Source: JANXQG01 sp963775975 (GTDB taxonomy: Bacteria > Planctomycetota > Planctomycetia > Pirellulales > Thermoguttaceae). Taken from it: 64,000 nt of DNA. The DNA lies in NCBI GenBank assembly GCA_963775975.1, contig CAVZKX010000003.1, positions 1,488,001 to 1,552,000 of the forward strand, given 5' to 3'. Shown here one piece after another: positions 53,532-63,691 of the stretch. Each line of letters starts with the position of its first letter. Positions within the stretch are counted from its first letter, which is position 1. A program made the position numbers and the translations under genes. The notes beneath the pieces were generated by a model. It did not search any database and was not told the DNA's origin. It saw only the letters and a list, made by a program, of their open reading frames with translations.

Positions 53532-54092
53532 TCACCAGTCGCGGCCTGCGAGGTCAATAGGACCTGGCGGAAACGGATCATCGCCCAGCGGAAGACACAT
53601 GGCGATGTTCTTTGACGTAAGCGGTACGCTTCGGCGGGCGGCGTCGCGCATCGCGACCGCCCGTTCGATTTGCCGCCAGCCCAGGCGAGCGTAAAAGTCG
53701 GCCAGCCCCGGCAGGCAGAACAACAGGCCGAACCCGATACCCCGCCGCCGGGCGTCGTCCATGGCGGCGATCATCAGCCGCTGTGACGCCCCGCTTTTGC
53801 GCATGTCCGGCGCGACAGCAAGACTCTGAATTCCCGCGATATGTGTCGGCACACCGCCGCACACAATCTGGCGCTCGACGATGCCCACATGACCCACGAT
53901 GCGGTCGCCGTGCCCGCAAATCACGGAATAAAGCGGGCGCACGCCGTTCCACGCGCGGCTGGCCGAGAAGGCGGTCGCATCGGCCGGGAAGCAGTCGCAC
54001 AATAGCCGCCGGATCGCTGCATCGAGTTCCAGACCGATCCGGTCTTCTTCGATGAGTTCCACGGAAACCGCGCGCGATTGAATTTCATCCAT
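53532..54092 (-). CDS. GNAT-family acyltransferase, NodA-like
   Basis: 186 residues from ATG 54092. The pattern FSASRAWNGVRPLYSVI, GHVGIVERQIVCGG and HIAGIQSLAVAPDMRKSG follows rhizobial NodA region by region (SRxWxGxRP, then AHMGLLRRFI-like strand, then the acetyl-CoA loop). The rest fits a generic GNAT fold with DARRRGIGFGLLFC. It may N-acylate an amino sugar, but a general acetyltransferase is equally possible. Converges with the NHL gene, 14 bp apart. Confidence 0.65.
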   Translation of the reverse strand: MDEIQSRAVSVELIEEDRIGLELDAAIRRLLCDCFPADATAFSASRAWNGVRPLYSVICGHGDRIVGHVGIVERQIVCGGVPTHIAGIQSLAVAPDMRKSGASQRLMIAAMDDARRRGIGFGLLFCLPGLADFYARLGWRQIERAVAMRDAARRSVPLTSKNIAMCLPLGDDPFPPGPIDLAGRDW

Positions 54093-54348
54093 TCGATACC
54101 GACACGTGTCGAAACAGCCCGCCACCGACGGCGTAATGGGCGACCAGCATGTGGACGACCGGCACCGCCGCTCCGCGGCCATAGCCATTCTCGCAGATTG
54201 TCGCACCTCTCAAAGCCTTATTCACCCCGCCGTCAGCATTTTGCTCCCCAGATGCTCCCTAGATGCTCCCTAGCGCACATCGTAGGCGCGTACTTCAAAC
54301 GGTATTAACGTAAAGAGATAGCTTGAATCACCTTGGAAAGCACAGTCA

Positions 54349-55134
54349 ATGACGGACGCATTATTTCACTTCGGCAGAATCGTATTTTCCACGGTCATCA
54401 CTGTCGCGATGGCTTCGTTAGCGTCCGCGGGCCCACTACTTCAGCTCGATTATAACGCCGCAAAGACTTTAGGCTCGGTGCATATTGCGGGCGGCGCGAT
54501 CGATCTGACCAATGGGGCGATGATAGTAACTACATCCTCGTTCGGCTTCGTACCTAGCGGCGGCCAGGCCAACGAATATGGCTCGCCTGGCGTAGCCGAA
54601 TTCGGAGACGCGGCCATTCACGATGCGTTAGCCGAAGGCGCGAACTATTTCAACGGCGCGTGGAATGGTACGAATGGCATCATAAGCAGCACGGCCGCAA
54701 ATGATCCAGACGGCAATAAAGCTGTCGGCTGGATCGATAATTCGATCGGCGCGTTTTCAACCTTTAGGGGCATCTCGGTGGGGCCAGGGCAAAGCGTCAT
54801 TGCCTACACTTATGCCGGCGATTCCGGCTTGTATGGCGAGACTAACTTCGCCGACTATCTCCAGGTAGCGAACAGCTATGGCCAACCATTCGGCAGCTAC
54901 ATTTACGGCGGCGGCGCCGAGTGGATTGACGGCAACACGGATCAAAGCGGCACCGTCGATTTTTCCGACTACTTGGCGGTAGCCAACACTTATGGCCTTC
55001 CGCCGCTCTTCACGCAAGCGCCTATTGTTCCCTCCTCGGCTCAGGCGGTTCCCGAACCGACTTCGTTTGTCCTATCAGCGGTGGTCACGGCATGCGGCCT
55101 CGCCTTCCGCCTTCTTCGAAGGTCTCGTACCTAG
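54349..55134 (+). CDS. PEP-CTERM protein with dockerin-like calcium repeats
   Basis: 261 residues. Signal peptide (VFSTVITVAMASLASAG), an Asn/Gly-rich beta domain, then two dockerin-type EF-like repeats (AGDSGLYGETNFADYLQVAN and GNTDQSGTVDFSDYLAVANT), and a terminal sorting signal PEPTSFVLSAVVTACGLAF followed by basic RLLRRSR. The PEP-CTERM tail directs cleavage by an exosortase and anchoring or secretion. No exosortase in this window. Confidence 0.78.
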   Translation: MTDALFHFGRIVFSTVITVAMASLASAGPLLQLDYNAAKTLGSVHIAGGAIDLTNGAMIVTTSSFGFVPSGGQANEYGSPGVAEFGDAAIHDALAEGANYFNGAWNGTNGIISSTAANDPDGNKAVGWIDNSIGAFSTFRGISVGPGQSVIAYTYAGDSGLYGETNFADYLQVANSYGQPFGSYIYGGGAEWIDGNTDQSGTVDFSDYLAVANTYGLPPLFTQAPIVPSSAQAVPEPTSFVLSAVVTACGLAFRLLRRSRT

Positions 55135-55216
55135 TTGCTGATCTGGCAGCTTGGTTTTTGTTCTAACTTAACTAACTACTCTGCGGAAAAAACCGAAAGC
55201 GTAAAGGATCTCAACT

Positions 55217-57054
55217 ATGTTACGAACTCATCTCACTAGACTGGCTGCCGCTGTCGGTCTGGTAGTTGTTGCCGCACAAGCGGCGCGGGCCAACTTTTAC
55301 CTCGATGTCCAATACGCAAGTGGTGGCGGCCCCGGCAGCACAACTTATCAGGCCAATATCGATGCTAGTGACGAGATTATTACCTGCAACGTCTACGTCC
55401 TTATTACCGATCCAACAGCCGCTAATCCGAATCTCGACGGGTGGAAGAGCGGCAACGCCAACTTCTTTGTCGGCAGCGGCACACTTCTGGGCGACGTGCT
55501 CACGAACAACACTTTCAGCGGCAACATCGGGGTTCACACCGCGGGCGCATTGTTCACTGATGTGTTCGGTACTCTGGGCCTTGGCGGCAGTGTGGCCAGC
55601 AATAACAACGCGGTCGGGCAATGGTGGGGCATTACAACGATCGCCACTCCAAGTTTTCAATTCGGTGGCATGCCGTACGTGTTGTCCGGGAATACTGTGG
55701 GCATTCAATATCTCGCGGGAACGATTACTGTGTCTTTTACTGGTCACACTTTGCCGTTATCGAACACGACGGCTCCGCTAGTTTCGATCGCGGCAAATAG
55801 GATCGGTACCGTGCAGGCGTTTAACTGGACGGATAGTTCGGGCACGAATACCGTATTTGGCACGTCAAGCAAGGTCGGCCAAGGAACAAACAGCGGAGGT
55901 ACCAGCAGCGGTATTGCGGGCACTCTTCCCGGTGCCAATAACCTGATTTATAATCTGAATGGGGCGGGCTTGAACTTCATGTTCACCGGCAGCAACCCGG
56001 CCGCACTGACTGCCGTCCTGAGCATCAGTGGCCCGACGACGCTGCTTGGCGGCGGAACCACGTCTCTCACGGGCAACGTAACCAACTCCGGCTCATCCCC
56101 GTCGAACCCGCTGAACTGGGCTTCGTCTGGTGTCGGCGTCACTTTGAACCCGAGCGGCAGCAATGGGGTGGCGACCGGAGCTTCCAATAGCTTAAGTGGT
56201 ACGTTGTCGGCGAACCCTCTCGGCTTCGGCCCCTGGACGAATGTTGTCACCTTTAGCGGGACCGACGCGGGCTCGACCCCCACCCAATTGCCCAATGTTG
56301 TCCAACCGCTGGCTTTCACGGTCATCGGCAAGGGCACTACGCCGACGGCCGATGGTTTCGGAACGCTACGAGCGACTATGGCGTCTTGCTAAGCACGCAA
56401 ACTGCCGTGAGCAACCTTGCAGGCTTGACCACCACGCTCGGCAGCGGCGCTAATTCGTTCGGCATCGGAAAGACCACCACCACGATCCTGGCCGGAACTT
56501 TGGCTACGCCCAGCACGATCACGGAAGCCTGGCGAAGCCGGGCCAGCAATGAAACGCCCGCCGGCTCGCTGGCTGCGGGCGGCGCGCCCTTGCACCTGCC
56601 GCTGTACGGCGACGTGGTGAACCTCAACGGCATCTCCGGCGGGACGGCAAACACCTACGTGCTGCAGATGACCTACGACCCGAACGAATTGGGCGGCCCC
56701 GGCTCTGACGCTATCGCAGCCTCGAACGGCTTCCTATTCCTTGGCTACCGTCAAGCCAATGGCCAGTGGGTCAACGCCGTTAACGGCAACGATACCATCG
56801 GCAGCAATCCGACGAGCAACTACCAGGGCAGCTACGCCAGCTTTATCTCCAGCACCGGCCCCGGCCACAACTTCAGCCTCGCCCAAACCCTGGGTACCTG
56901 GGGTGTTGATACGGCAGCCGACACGGTCTGGGCGGTCATCGACCTCGACGCCGAGTTCGCTCCCGTTCCCGAACCGGGCACCATCGCCCTGCTCATCGGC
57001 GGCATCGCGGCCCTCGGCTTCGCGAATCGCCGCCGCAAGGCCAACAGAGTCTAA
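55217..57054 (+). CDS. Large PEP-CTERM secreted protein, frameshifted
   Basis: About 612 residues if one base is added near 56362-56366; the frames join as DGFGNATSDYGVLLSTQTAV. N-terminal signal peptide (LAAAVGLVVVAAQAARA), a long Asn/Thr/Gly-rich beta-type region with no recognised domain, and a C-terminal sorting signal PVPEPGTIALLIGGIAALGF then NRRRK. As sequenced, the first product stops at 56392 without its sorting signal. 82 bp after the other PEP-CTERM gene, so the two are probably expressed together. Confidence 0.75.
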
Positions 57055-57351
57055 CCGGGCCTAGGCAAGAAGTTTGAAAATCCAAACTCCGGAAAGCCCC
57101 GTCGATCTTCGGATCGGCAATGTTTTCTTCTTTCAAGGAGAAGCGCGAGAAACGTCGGCGGCGGAAGCGGCTCATTCGCTTCGGGCAAATGCTCGCCCAG
57201 ATACCCGCTTGCCTCGGCGGCCTTTGCCCCGGTCATTCGACACCGTCGTAACTGCGGCTTGCGAGATCGACTCATTCTTTCTATTATTGAAAGATATCAC
57301 TGCCAAAATGTGGTAATCCGCACGGGCGGCTAATGACAACGTGCGTCGCTC
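57055..57351. other. Intergenic region before the RND operon, no gene seen
   Basis: About 300 bp without a convincing reading frame, palindrome or terminator; probably the promoter region of the efflux genes. Confidence 0.5.
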
Positions 57352-60300
57352 ATGAATCTAGTTTCCTTCGCTCTTCGACGCCCGATCACCGTGATGGTTG
57401 CCATGGTGGCTATCGCTTTAGGCAGCGCGCTGGCCGTCTGGCGGATGCCGGTCGATATCTTTCCTCGCCTCAATCTGCCGGTGATCTACGTCTGCCAGCC
57501 CTATGGCGGCATGGACCCGGCGCAGATGGAAGGCTATCTGGCGTATTACTACGAATACCATTTCCTTTACATCACGAACATCGAGCACGTCGAGTCGCGA
57601 AACGTGCAGGGCATGTCGCTGATGAAGCTCGCCTTCCATCCTGGCACCGACATGGCCCAGGCGATGGCCGAGACGATCGGCTACGTGAACCGGGCGCGGG
57701 CCTTCATGCCGCCGGGCACGGTCCCGCCGTTCGTCATGCGGTTCGACACGGGCAGTGTGCCGGTCGGCTATCTTGTCTTTTCCAGCGACACGCGAAGCAT
57801 CGGCGAGATCCAGGATCTGGCGCTGAACCAGGTGCGGCCGATGTTCGCCGCTTTGCCGGGCGTCTCCGCGCCGCCGCCCTTCGGCGGCAATCAGCGGACG
57901 ATCGTCGTAACGGTCGATCCCGAGCGGCTGCGGGCGTTGGATATGACGCCGGACGACGTAGTGAACGCCCTGGGCCAGAGCAACGCGATCAGCCCCTCCG
58001 GCAATCTGCCGCTGGACGGCAAGTATCCCTTCGTGCCGGTCAACTCGGTGGTTCGCGATATTGCGGACCTGGAGAACGTCGCTTTGCGGGCCGGCCGGCA
58101 GTCGCCCGTTTACATTCGCGATGTAGGCTACGTGCAGGACACCGCGGACTATCCGGTCGGCTATGCATTGGTGAACGGCCATCGCAGCGTTTATATCAAC
58201 GTCACCAAGCGGGCCGACGCCTCGACGCTGAGCGTCGTCAAGACTGTGAAGGCAGCTTTGCCCGACATGCAGAAGAACGTGCCTGCGGACATCCACATCA
58301 GCTACGAGTTCGACCAATCGCCGTATGTCACCGGGGCAATTTGGGGAGTGGTCGGCGAAGGGGCGCTGGGGGCAGTTCTCGTCGGACTGATGATCCTCGT
58401 GTTCCTGCGCGATTGGCGAAGCGCGATCATCGTCTTGATTAATATCCCGTTGGCGCTGATGGCGGCCGTGATCGCGCTTTGGCTAAGCGGGCAGTCCATC
58501 AACTTGATGACTTTGGGAGGACTAGCGCTCGCCATCGGCATCCTGGTGGACGAGGCGACGGTAGAGATCGAGAACATCCACACGCAGATGGATCACGCCC
58601 CATCGATCGCCAAGGCGGTACGCATGGGCAATGCGCAAACGGCAATTCCGCGGCTGCTGGCGATGGTCTGCATCTTGGCGGTTTTTATCTCTTCATTTTT
58701 CATGGAAGGCGCGCCGCGGTCGATGTTCGTGCCGCTGTCGCTGGCGGTCGCCTTTTCGATGGTGGCGTCATACTTGCTGTCCAGTTCGTTGGTTCCGGTG
58801 CTTTCGGTCTGGTTTCTGCGACACGCGCCAATGTATCCGGCACACTCCGTGTGCCGGGAGGAGGCGGCACACGGAGTGTGCCGGATACATTTCTTCGACC
58901 GCCTCCGCGTCGGCTACGAACGAGCGCTGGCGCGGGTCGTCCAATTCCGCTGGGGCGTTCTGGCCGCGTATCTTGTGATATGCGGAGCAGTCATCTGGTG
59001 CCTGGGTCCACGGCTGGGCCGCGAGATCTTCCCGACGATCGACACCGGACAATTTCGCCTCCGCCTCCGCGCGCCGGAGGGAACGGACATAAACCGCACG
59101 GAGCAAACGGTGCTGAAGTCTCTGGAGGTCATCAAGACTGCGGCCGGCGCCGACAATGTGGCGTTGAGCCTCGGGTATCTTGGATCGATTCCCTCGGCGT
59201 ATCCCGTCAACGGCGTCTTTCAATGGATGCGCGGGCCAGAGGATGCCGTAATGTGGGTAGCGTTGAAGCCCGGCAGCGGCATCCGGATCGAGCAATTCAA
59301 GGAGGACCTTCGCGGCAAGCTTGCCAAAGCCCAGCCCGAAGTGCAATTCTCCTTTGAGCCGGCCGATATCGTGGACCAAGTGATGAGCTTTGGTTCGTCA
59401 ACGCCGGTGGAGGTGGCCGTGAGCGGGCCGGATTTCGCCCAAACGCGTCCGTTTGCGGCAAAACTGCAATCCGAGTTGGCGGCCATTCCCGCGCTGCGCG
59501 ACTTGCACGTCGTGCAGTCGTTGGATTATCCGACGCTTCAAGTGGATGTCGATCGCCGCAAGGCCGGCACGATGAACGTCACACCGACAGACGTTTCCAG
59601 GTCGCTAGCCGAGGCGACCTCATCGAGCCGGTTCACCGCGCCGAGTTACTGGGTCGATCCCAAGAAGGGCATCAGCTACCAGGTGCAGGTGGAAGTGCCG
59701 CGGCCGGTCGTGCGTAAGCCGCGAGGCATCGAGCCGATCAGTTCGGTCGCCGATTTACTGATGGTGCCCGTCAAGCAGAATTCGGCCGGACAGGTGCTCG
59801 TCCGCGACGTGGCGACGATTGTGCCGGGAACGATGCCGGGCGAAATAGACCGGTATAACATGCGGCGGCAGGTAAGCATGACGGCGAACATCGCGGGCTC
59901 GGACCTGGGACGAGTTTCACGCGCGGTCTCGGCTGCGATCGCGCGGGCCGGCGACCCGCCGACCGGCGCAAAGGTTGAAATCCGCGGTCAAATCCCGCCG
60001 CTCAACGAGATGCTCGGCGGCTTGGGCATCGGCCTCGGACTAGCAATTGTCATCATCTTTCTTTTGTTGGCAGCCAACTACCAATCGTGGCGGCTGTCGT
60101 TAGTCACAGTCTCGACAGCGCCGGCGGCGATTGCGGGCGTGGTCATTATGCTCTTCGCGACGGGCACGACGCTCAACATCCAATCGTTCATCGGCGCGAT
60201 CATGGCGGTCGGCGTGGCGATGGCCAATGCGATTCTGCTCGTGACATTTGCCGAAAGCCGGCGGCGGCGTGGCGATGGCATACTTGGCGCGGCGGTCGAC

Positions 60301-60570
60301 GGCGCCGGAAGCCGCTTGCGGCCCATTTTGATGACCACGTGTGCCATGATGGCCGGAATGTTGCCGATGGCTCTGGCCTTTGGCGAATCGGGACAGCAAA
60401 ACGCGCCCTTGGGCCGAGCGGTCATCGGCGGTCTGGCGGCTGCCACGGCTGCCACCCTCCTCATCCTTCCTTCGATCTTCGCCCTGATGCAGAGTCGCGC
60501 GACCACGGCATCGGCATCGCTCGATCCCGAGGACCCTGAAAGTGCCTTTTATGCGCGCGCTCATGAATAA
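57352..60570 (+). CDS. RND-family efflux permease (HAE1/AcrB-like) with a 20-residue palindromic insertion
   Basis: 1072 residues, twelve membrane helices expected. MNLVSFALRRPITVMVAMVAI is the family N-terminus. The TM4 proton relay motif GILVDEATVEIENIHTQ keeps the first Asp and has Glu for the second. Conserved helices around FIGAIMAVGVAMANAILLVT and RPILMTTCAMMAGMLPMAL are present. Residues 494-513 (MYPAHSVCREEAAHGVCRIH) are encoded by a perfect 60-bp inverted repeat inserted in frame after RHAP, in the cytoplasmic loop region. Its end overlaps the adaptor start by 20 bp. It would pump toxic compounds with the two downstream partners. Confidence 0.92.
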   Translation: MNLVSFALRRPITVMVAMVAIALGSALAVWRMPVDIFPRLNLPVIYVCQPYGGMDPAQMEGYLAYYYEYHFLYITNIEHVESRNVQGMSLMKLAFHPGTDMAQAMAETIGYVNRARAFMPPGTVPPFVMRFDTGSVPVGYLVFSSDTRSIGEIQDLALNQVRPMFAALPGVSAPPPFGGNQRTIVVTVDPERLRALDMTPDDVVNALGQSNAISPSGNLPLDGKYPFVPVNSVVRDIADLENVALRAGRQSPVYIRDVGYVQDTADYPVGYALVNGHRSVYINVTKRADASTLSVVKTVKAALPDMQKNVPADIHISYEFDQSPYVTGAIWGVVGEGALGAVLVGLMILVFLRDWRSAIIVLINIPLALMAAVIALWLSGQSINLMTLGGLALAIGILVDEATVEIENIHTQMDHAPSIAKAVRMGNAQTAIPRLLAMVCILAVFISSFFMEGAPRSMFVPLSLAVAFSMVASYLLSSSLVPVLSVWFLRHAPMYPAHSVCREEAAHGVCRIHFFDRLRVGYERALARVVQFRWGVLAAYLVICGAVIWCLGPRLGREIFPTIDTGQFRLRLRAPEGTDINRTEQTVLKSLEVIKTAAGADNVALSLGYLGSIPSAYPVNGVFQWMRGPEDAVMWVALKPGSGIRIEQFKEDLRGKLAKAQPEVQFSFEPADIVDQVMSFGSSTPVEVAVSGPDFAQTRPFAAKLQSELAAIPALRDLHVVQSLDYPTLQVDVDRRKAGTMNVTPTDVSRSLAEATSSSRFTAPSYWVDPKKGISYQVQVEVPRPVVRKPRGIEPISSVADLLMVPVKQNSAGQVLVRDVATIVPGTMPGEIDRYNMRRQVSMTANIAGSDLGRVSRAVSAAIARAGDPPTGAKVEIRGQIPPLNEMLGGLGIGLGLAIVIIFLLLAANYQSWRLSLVTVSTAPAAIAGVVIMLFATGTTLNIQSFIGAIMAVGVAMANAILLVTFAESRRRRGDGILGAAVDGAGSRLRPILMTTCAMMAGMLPMALAFGESGQQNAPLGRAVIGGLAAATAATLLILPSIFALMQSRATTASASLDPEDPESAFYARAHE
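58831..58890. repeat. 60-bp paired-hairpin element inside the RND gene
   Basis: The 25-bp arms at 58831-58855 and 58866-58890 are perfectly inverted, with a 10-nt centre. Each arm contains a hairpin: GGCACAC-TCC-GTGTGCC on the left, GGCACAC-GGA-GTGTGCC on the right. The length is 20 codons and the frame is kept. Same TCC/GGA-loop plan as the 52-bp and 65-bp elements. Confidence 0.92.
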
Positions 60571-61873
60571 CACGCTTCTTGGACTGGTTGCCCCAGTTAC
60601 ATTGGCTGTGCTGGCCGGCTGCCAGTCCGCTCCAACGGCGGATGCGCAAGCCGGCGCGCCGACAGTTGTTCGCGTCGTCGCCGCGCTGCCGGTGCGCAAA
60701 ACGCTTCGACGGGAATCTGTCCAACCGGGCCAGATCGAGGCCTTCGAGATCACGCCGATTTATGCCAAGCTGCCGAGCTACGTGGAAAAGCTTCACGTCG
60801 ACATCGGCGACCGTGTGAAGGCCGATCAGCTTCTTGCCGAGTTGTTTCTTCCCGAGGTGAAAGATGAGCTTCGCCAAAAGGACGCGGCATTGAAGCAGAC
60901 GCTGGCGGAGATCGATTTGGCAAATGCGGCGGTGCGCGCCGCGGAGGCTGCTGTGGCTACCGCCCGCGCGAATGTCGCGGCCGCGGAGGCGGGAACGACT
61001 CGCGCCGCAGCCGACGTCACTCGCTGGCAGTCGCAATCCGCGCGGATCAGCCAGCTCGTGGCAGGCGGCTCGCTGGATCGCAAGCTTGAGGATGAGACCC
61101 GCGACTCGCTGAAGGCCGCCGAGGCCGCCCGCGGCGAGGCCCGCGCGAAGGTCGAGGCATCCAAGGCGGCGGTGCTCCAAAGCGAGGCCGATCTTGCCAA
61201 GGCCAAGGCCGGCGCGGAGGCGGCAGTTGCACGGCATGGAAGCGCGGAAGCCGACCATGCGCGCGTGAAGGCATTGCTCCAGTATACGCAAATTCGTGCT
61301 CCCTTTGCCGGAGTCGTACTTCAGCGCAATGTCAATCGCGGCGACTTTGTCCAGCCGGCAAGCACCGCGAGCGGCAAACCGCTGCTGACCGTTGCCAACA
61401 CCGATACCGTCCGCGTATTCGTCGATGTTCCGGAACTGGATTCCCCGTTGATCGAGCCCGGTAAGAAGGCAAATATCAACGTGCAGGCCCTGCCCGACCG
61501 GGTTGTCGAAGGCAAGGTAACGCGGACGAGTTGGGGCCTGGGAGCGAACCGAACGCTCCGCACGGAACTCGACATCCCCAACAAAAACGGCACCCTGCGG
61601 CCGGGCATGTACGCCACCGCGCACATCGTTTTGCAGGAGAGCCCGGACTCGCTGGTCGTGCCGACCTCCGCCGTCGTTCGTGATGAGAAGAAAGCCTCCT
61701 GTTGGGTCGTGCACGATGGCAAGGTTGCTCGCGTGCCGATAGTTGGGGGACTTCAAGTTGGCAACGAAATTGCCGTCACGTCGGGCCTCAAAGGCGACGA
61801 GCAAGTCGTGCAAACACCGCCTTCGTCGCTGCAAGAAGGGCAGGCGGTCGAGGCGTCGCCGCCAGCTCGCTGA
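60551..61873 (+). CDS. RND periplasmic adaptor (membrane-fusion) lipoprotein
   Basis: 440 residues from ATG 60551. Lipobox LAVLAGC near residue 20, so it is anchored in the inner membrane. The order is typical: biotinyl-lipoyl half (YVEKLHVDIGDRVKADQLLA), a long alpha-helical hairpin (about 90-215, Ala/Glu-rich), second lipoyl half (TQIRAPFAGVVLQRNVNRGD), beta-barrel domain (FVDVPELDSPLIEPGKKANI). It links the RND pump to the outer-membrane channel. Overlaps the pump gene by 20 bp. Confidence 0.92.
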   Translation: MRALMNNTLLGLVAPVTLAVLAGCQSAPTADAQAGAPTVVRVVAALPVRKTLRRESVQPGQIEAFEITPIYAKLPSYVEKLHVDIGDRVKADQLLAELFLPEVKDELRQKDAALKQTLAEIDLANAAVRAAEAAVATARANVAAAEAGTTRAAADVTRWQSQSARISQLVAGGSLDRKLEDETRDSLKAAEAARGEARAKVEASKAAVLQSEADLAKAKAGAEAAVARHGSAEADHARVKALLQYTQIRAPFAGVVLQRNVNRGDFVQPASTASGKPLLTVANTDTVRVFVDVPELDSPLIEPGKKANINVQALPDRVVEGKVTRTSWGLGANRTLRTELDIPNKNGTLRPGMYATAHIVLQESPDSLVVPTSAVVRDEKKASCWVVHDGKVARVPIVGGLQVGNEIAVTSGLKGDEQVVQTPPSSLQEGQAVEASPPAR

Positions 61874-62079
61874 TTGGCATAGGACCGGCTTGGTTTGCTG
61901 CATTGGCGATTTGTTTACCTAACAGCCATGTCTGCTCCCCTCCGATGGCGGTTGCCGTTCGCGTTGTAGCGACTAACTCGCTTTTCTCGTTGGAAGCGAT
62001 CGCTCCATGACGAACAGAAGTAGGGATTGTAGCTCCAGACACGGCAGAGAACTGGTTATCCCTCGAAGGGCAAGCGGGC

Positions 62080-63628
62080 ATGTCAAGCATCCTGCGAGAG
62101 GCACGGTTGACGGCTTGCGTTGTCGCGCTGGCGGCAGCTCTATGGACGTGTGCGAAGAAGGATATCGCGCAGGCGCAGGATTGGAACAACCACAGTCGTG
62201 AACCAGCCGCGCTACTCATCCCTCCGTCGCCGGGCAGTCCACAACCCGAGTTTCGCGAGCAAGCGATTCCGCCGGTTTCCTCGGCCTTGCCATCGTCGCA
62301 AAACCGCATCGCCCTGGTGGATAACCGGCAGGTAATCACATTTGCTGAAGCCCTGGCGACGGCTTACGGGCGGAATCCTCGAATCGCGTATGCCAACGAG
62401 CAAATCAACGAGGCGTTCGCGCGCTTGCGAGGGGCACAGGTTCTTTGGCTCCCATCGATTCAAGCCGGTATCAATTACCAGAACCACGACGGGCCGCTGC
62501 AAAACAGCGATGGCTCGATTCCTATCGCCAGCCGTTCAGCCTTGGAAGCCGGGCTGGGAATGTATGCGGTGGGCGGCGGCGCGCCGGCCATACCGGGCGT
62601 GACGGCCCGCTTCGCCGTTGCCGACGCGGTTTTCCAGCCTCGCATAGCCAACCAGCAAGTGGCGGCGCGGCAGAACGCGGCGGCCGGCACGAACCACGAT
62701 TATCTTTTGTTCGCGGCCGTGGCCTATCTCGATCTCTTGCGGGCGTTCCAGCAGCAGGCAATCGCGCAGGAAACGCTCGATCATGCCGCGCAGCTCGCCC
62801 AGTTGACGGCGGAGTTCGCGCGCGCGGGGCAAGGCAATCAGGCCGACGCAGATCGAGCCCAAGCGGAGCTCTCCTTGCGGCGAAACGCCCTGGCACAGTC
62901 GGTCGCGCAGGCGCAAGTGGCCTCGGCGAAGCTGGCCGAACTGCTCAATATGGCGCCCGACCGCACTCTCGTGCCCGCGGAGCCGGTGCTCGTGCCGATC
63001 GAGCTGGTGTCGCATGAAGCCGCCGCAGCGCAACTGGTTTCCGATGGCTTGTCGCGCCGCCCCGAGTTGGCCGAGAGCCGCAACTTGGTTGCCGCCGCGG
63101 AAGAACAGCTCTGCCGCGAGCGCGTATGCGCCGCTCTTGCCCAACGTGCTTGTGGACGTGAGCCAAAGCGGCTTCGGCGGCGGGCCCGATTCGACAATCG
63201 CTGACTTTCGCGGGCGGTTCGATTTTGATGCCACCGCATACTGGCAACTTCGCAACTTCGGCATGGGCGAAGTTTCCGCCCGCGACGCGGCCCGTTCGCG
63301 GTTGGAGCAGGCCCAATGCCTGCAGCAAAGCATCTGCAATCGCATATCGCGCGAAGTCGTGGAGTCGCACGCCCAGTCCGAATCGCTCCGCGGCCAGATC
63401 GACGTGGCAGAAACGGGCATCCGCGTGGCGGCCGAATCGTATCGGCGGAACGTGGCGCGGATCCGCGGCGCTCAAGGATTGCCGCTGGAGGTGTTGCAGT
63501 CGATCCAGGCCCTCGACCAAAGCCGCCGCGAGTACCTGCGGGCGGTCGGCGATTACGACGAATGGCAGTTCCGGCTTTATCGGGCGTTGGGCTGTCCGAT
63601 TCCGGGCGATCGAAGTCCGTCGCGCTGA
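62080..63628 (+). CDS. TolC-family outer-membrane efflux protein, frameshifted
   Basis: About 515 residues if one base is removed near 63108-63115, giving EEQLAASAYAPLLPNVLVD. The N-terminus has a hydrophobic leader with a possible lipobox (AALWTC). Two OEP repeats: FAEALATAYGRNPRIAYANEQ at the start of repeat 1, DYLLFAAVAYLDLLRAFQQQ and the coiled coil after it, then LAAAEEQ...ARIRGAQGLPLEVLQ in repeat 2. Completes a tripartite efflux system with the two upstream genes after a gap of about 200 bp. Confidence 0.83.
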
Positions 63629-63638
63629 GGGGAAGAAT

Positions 63639-63690
63639 GTCGCCTTTCGCTCCGCGAAAGCAGCGCTACTTTCGCGGAGCGAAAGGCGAC
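63639..63690. repeat. 52-bp paired-hairpin element, copy 3 (perfect)
   Basis: GTCGC, hairpin CTTTCGC-TCC-GCGAAAG, 8-nt spacer CAGCGCTA, hairpin CTTTCGC-GGA-GCGAAAG, GCGAC. The inverted repeat extends to 25 bp per arm (63636-63693). It lies between the converging TolC and glycoside hydrolase genes, and its right arm includes part of the latter's TAA stop. Confidence 0.9.
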
Positions 63691-63691
63691 A

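Noticed and set aside
54250..54275. Tandem AGATGCTCCCT repeat
   Set aside because: Only two short copies; no sign of function.
60461..61903. 480-codon open frame on the minus strand opposite the adaptor gene
   Set aside because: Antisense shadow of a clearly recognisable membrane-fusion protein.
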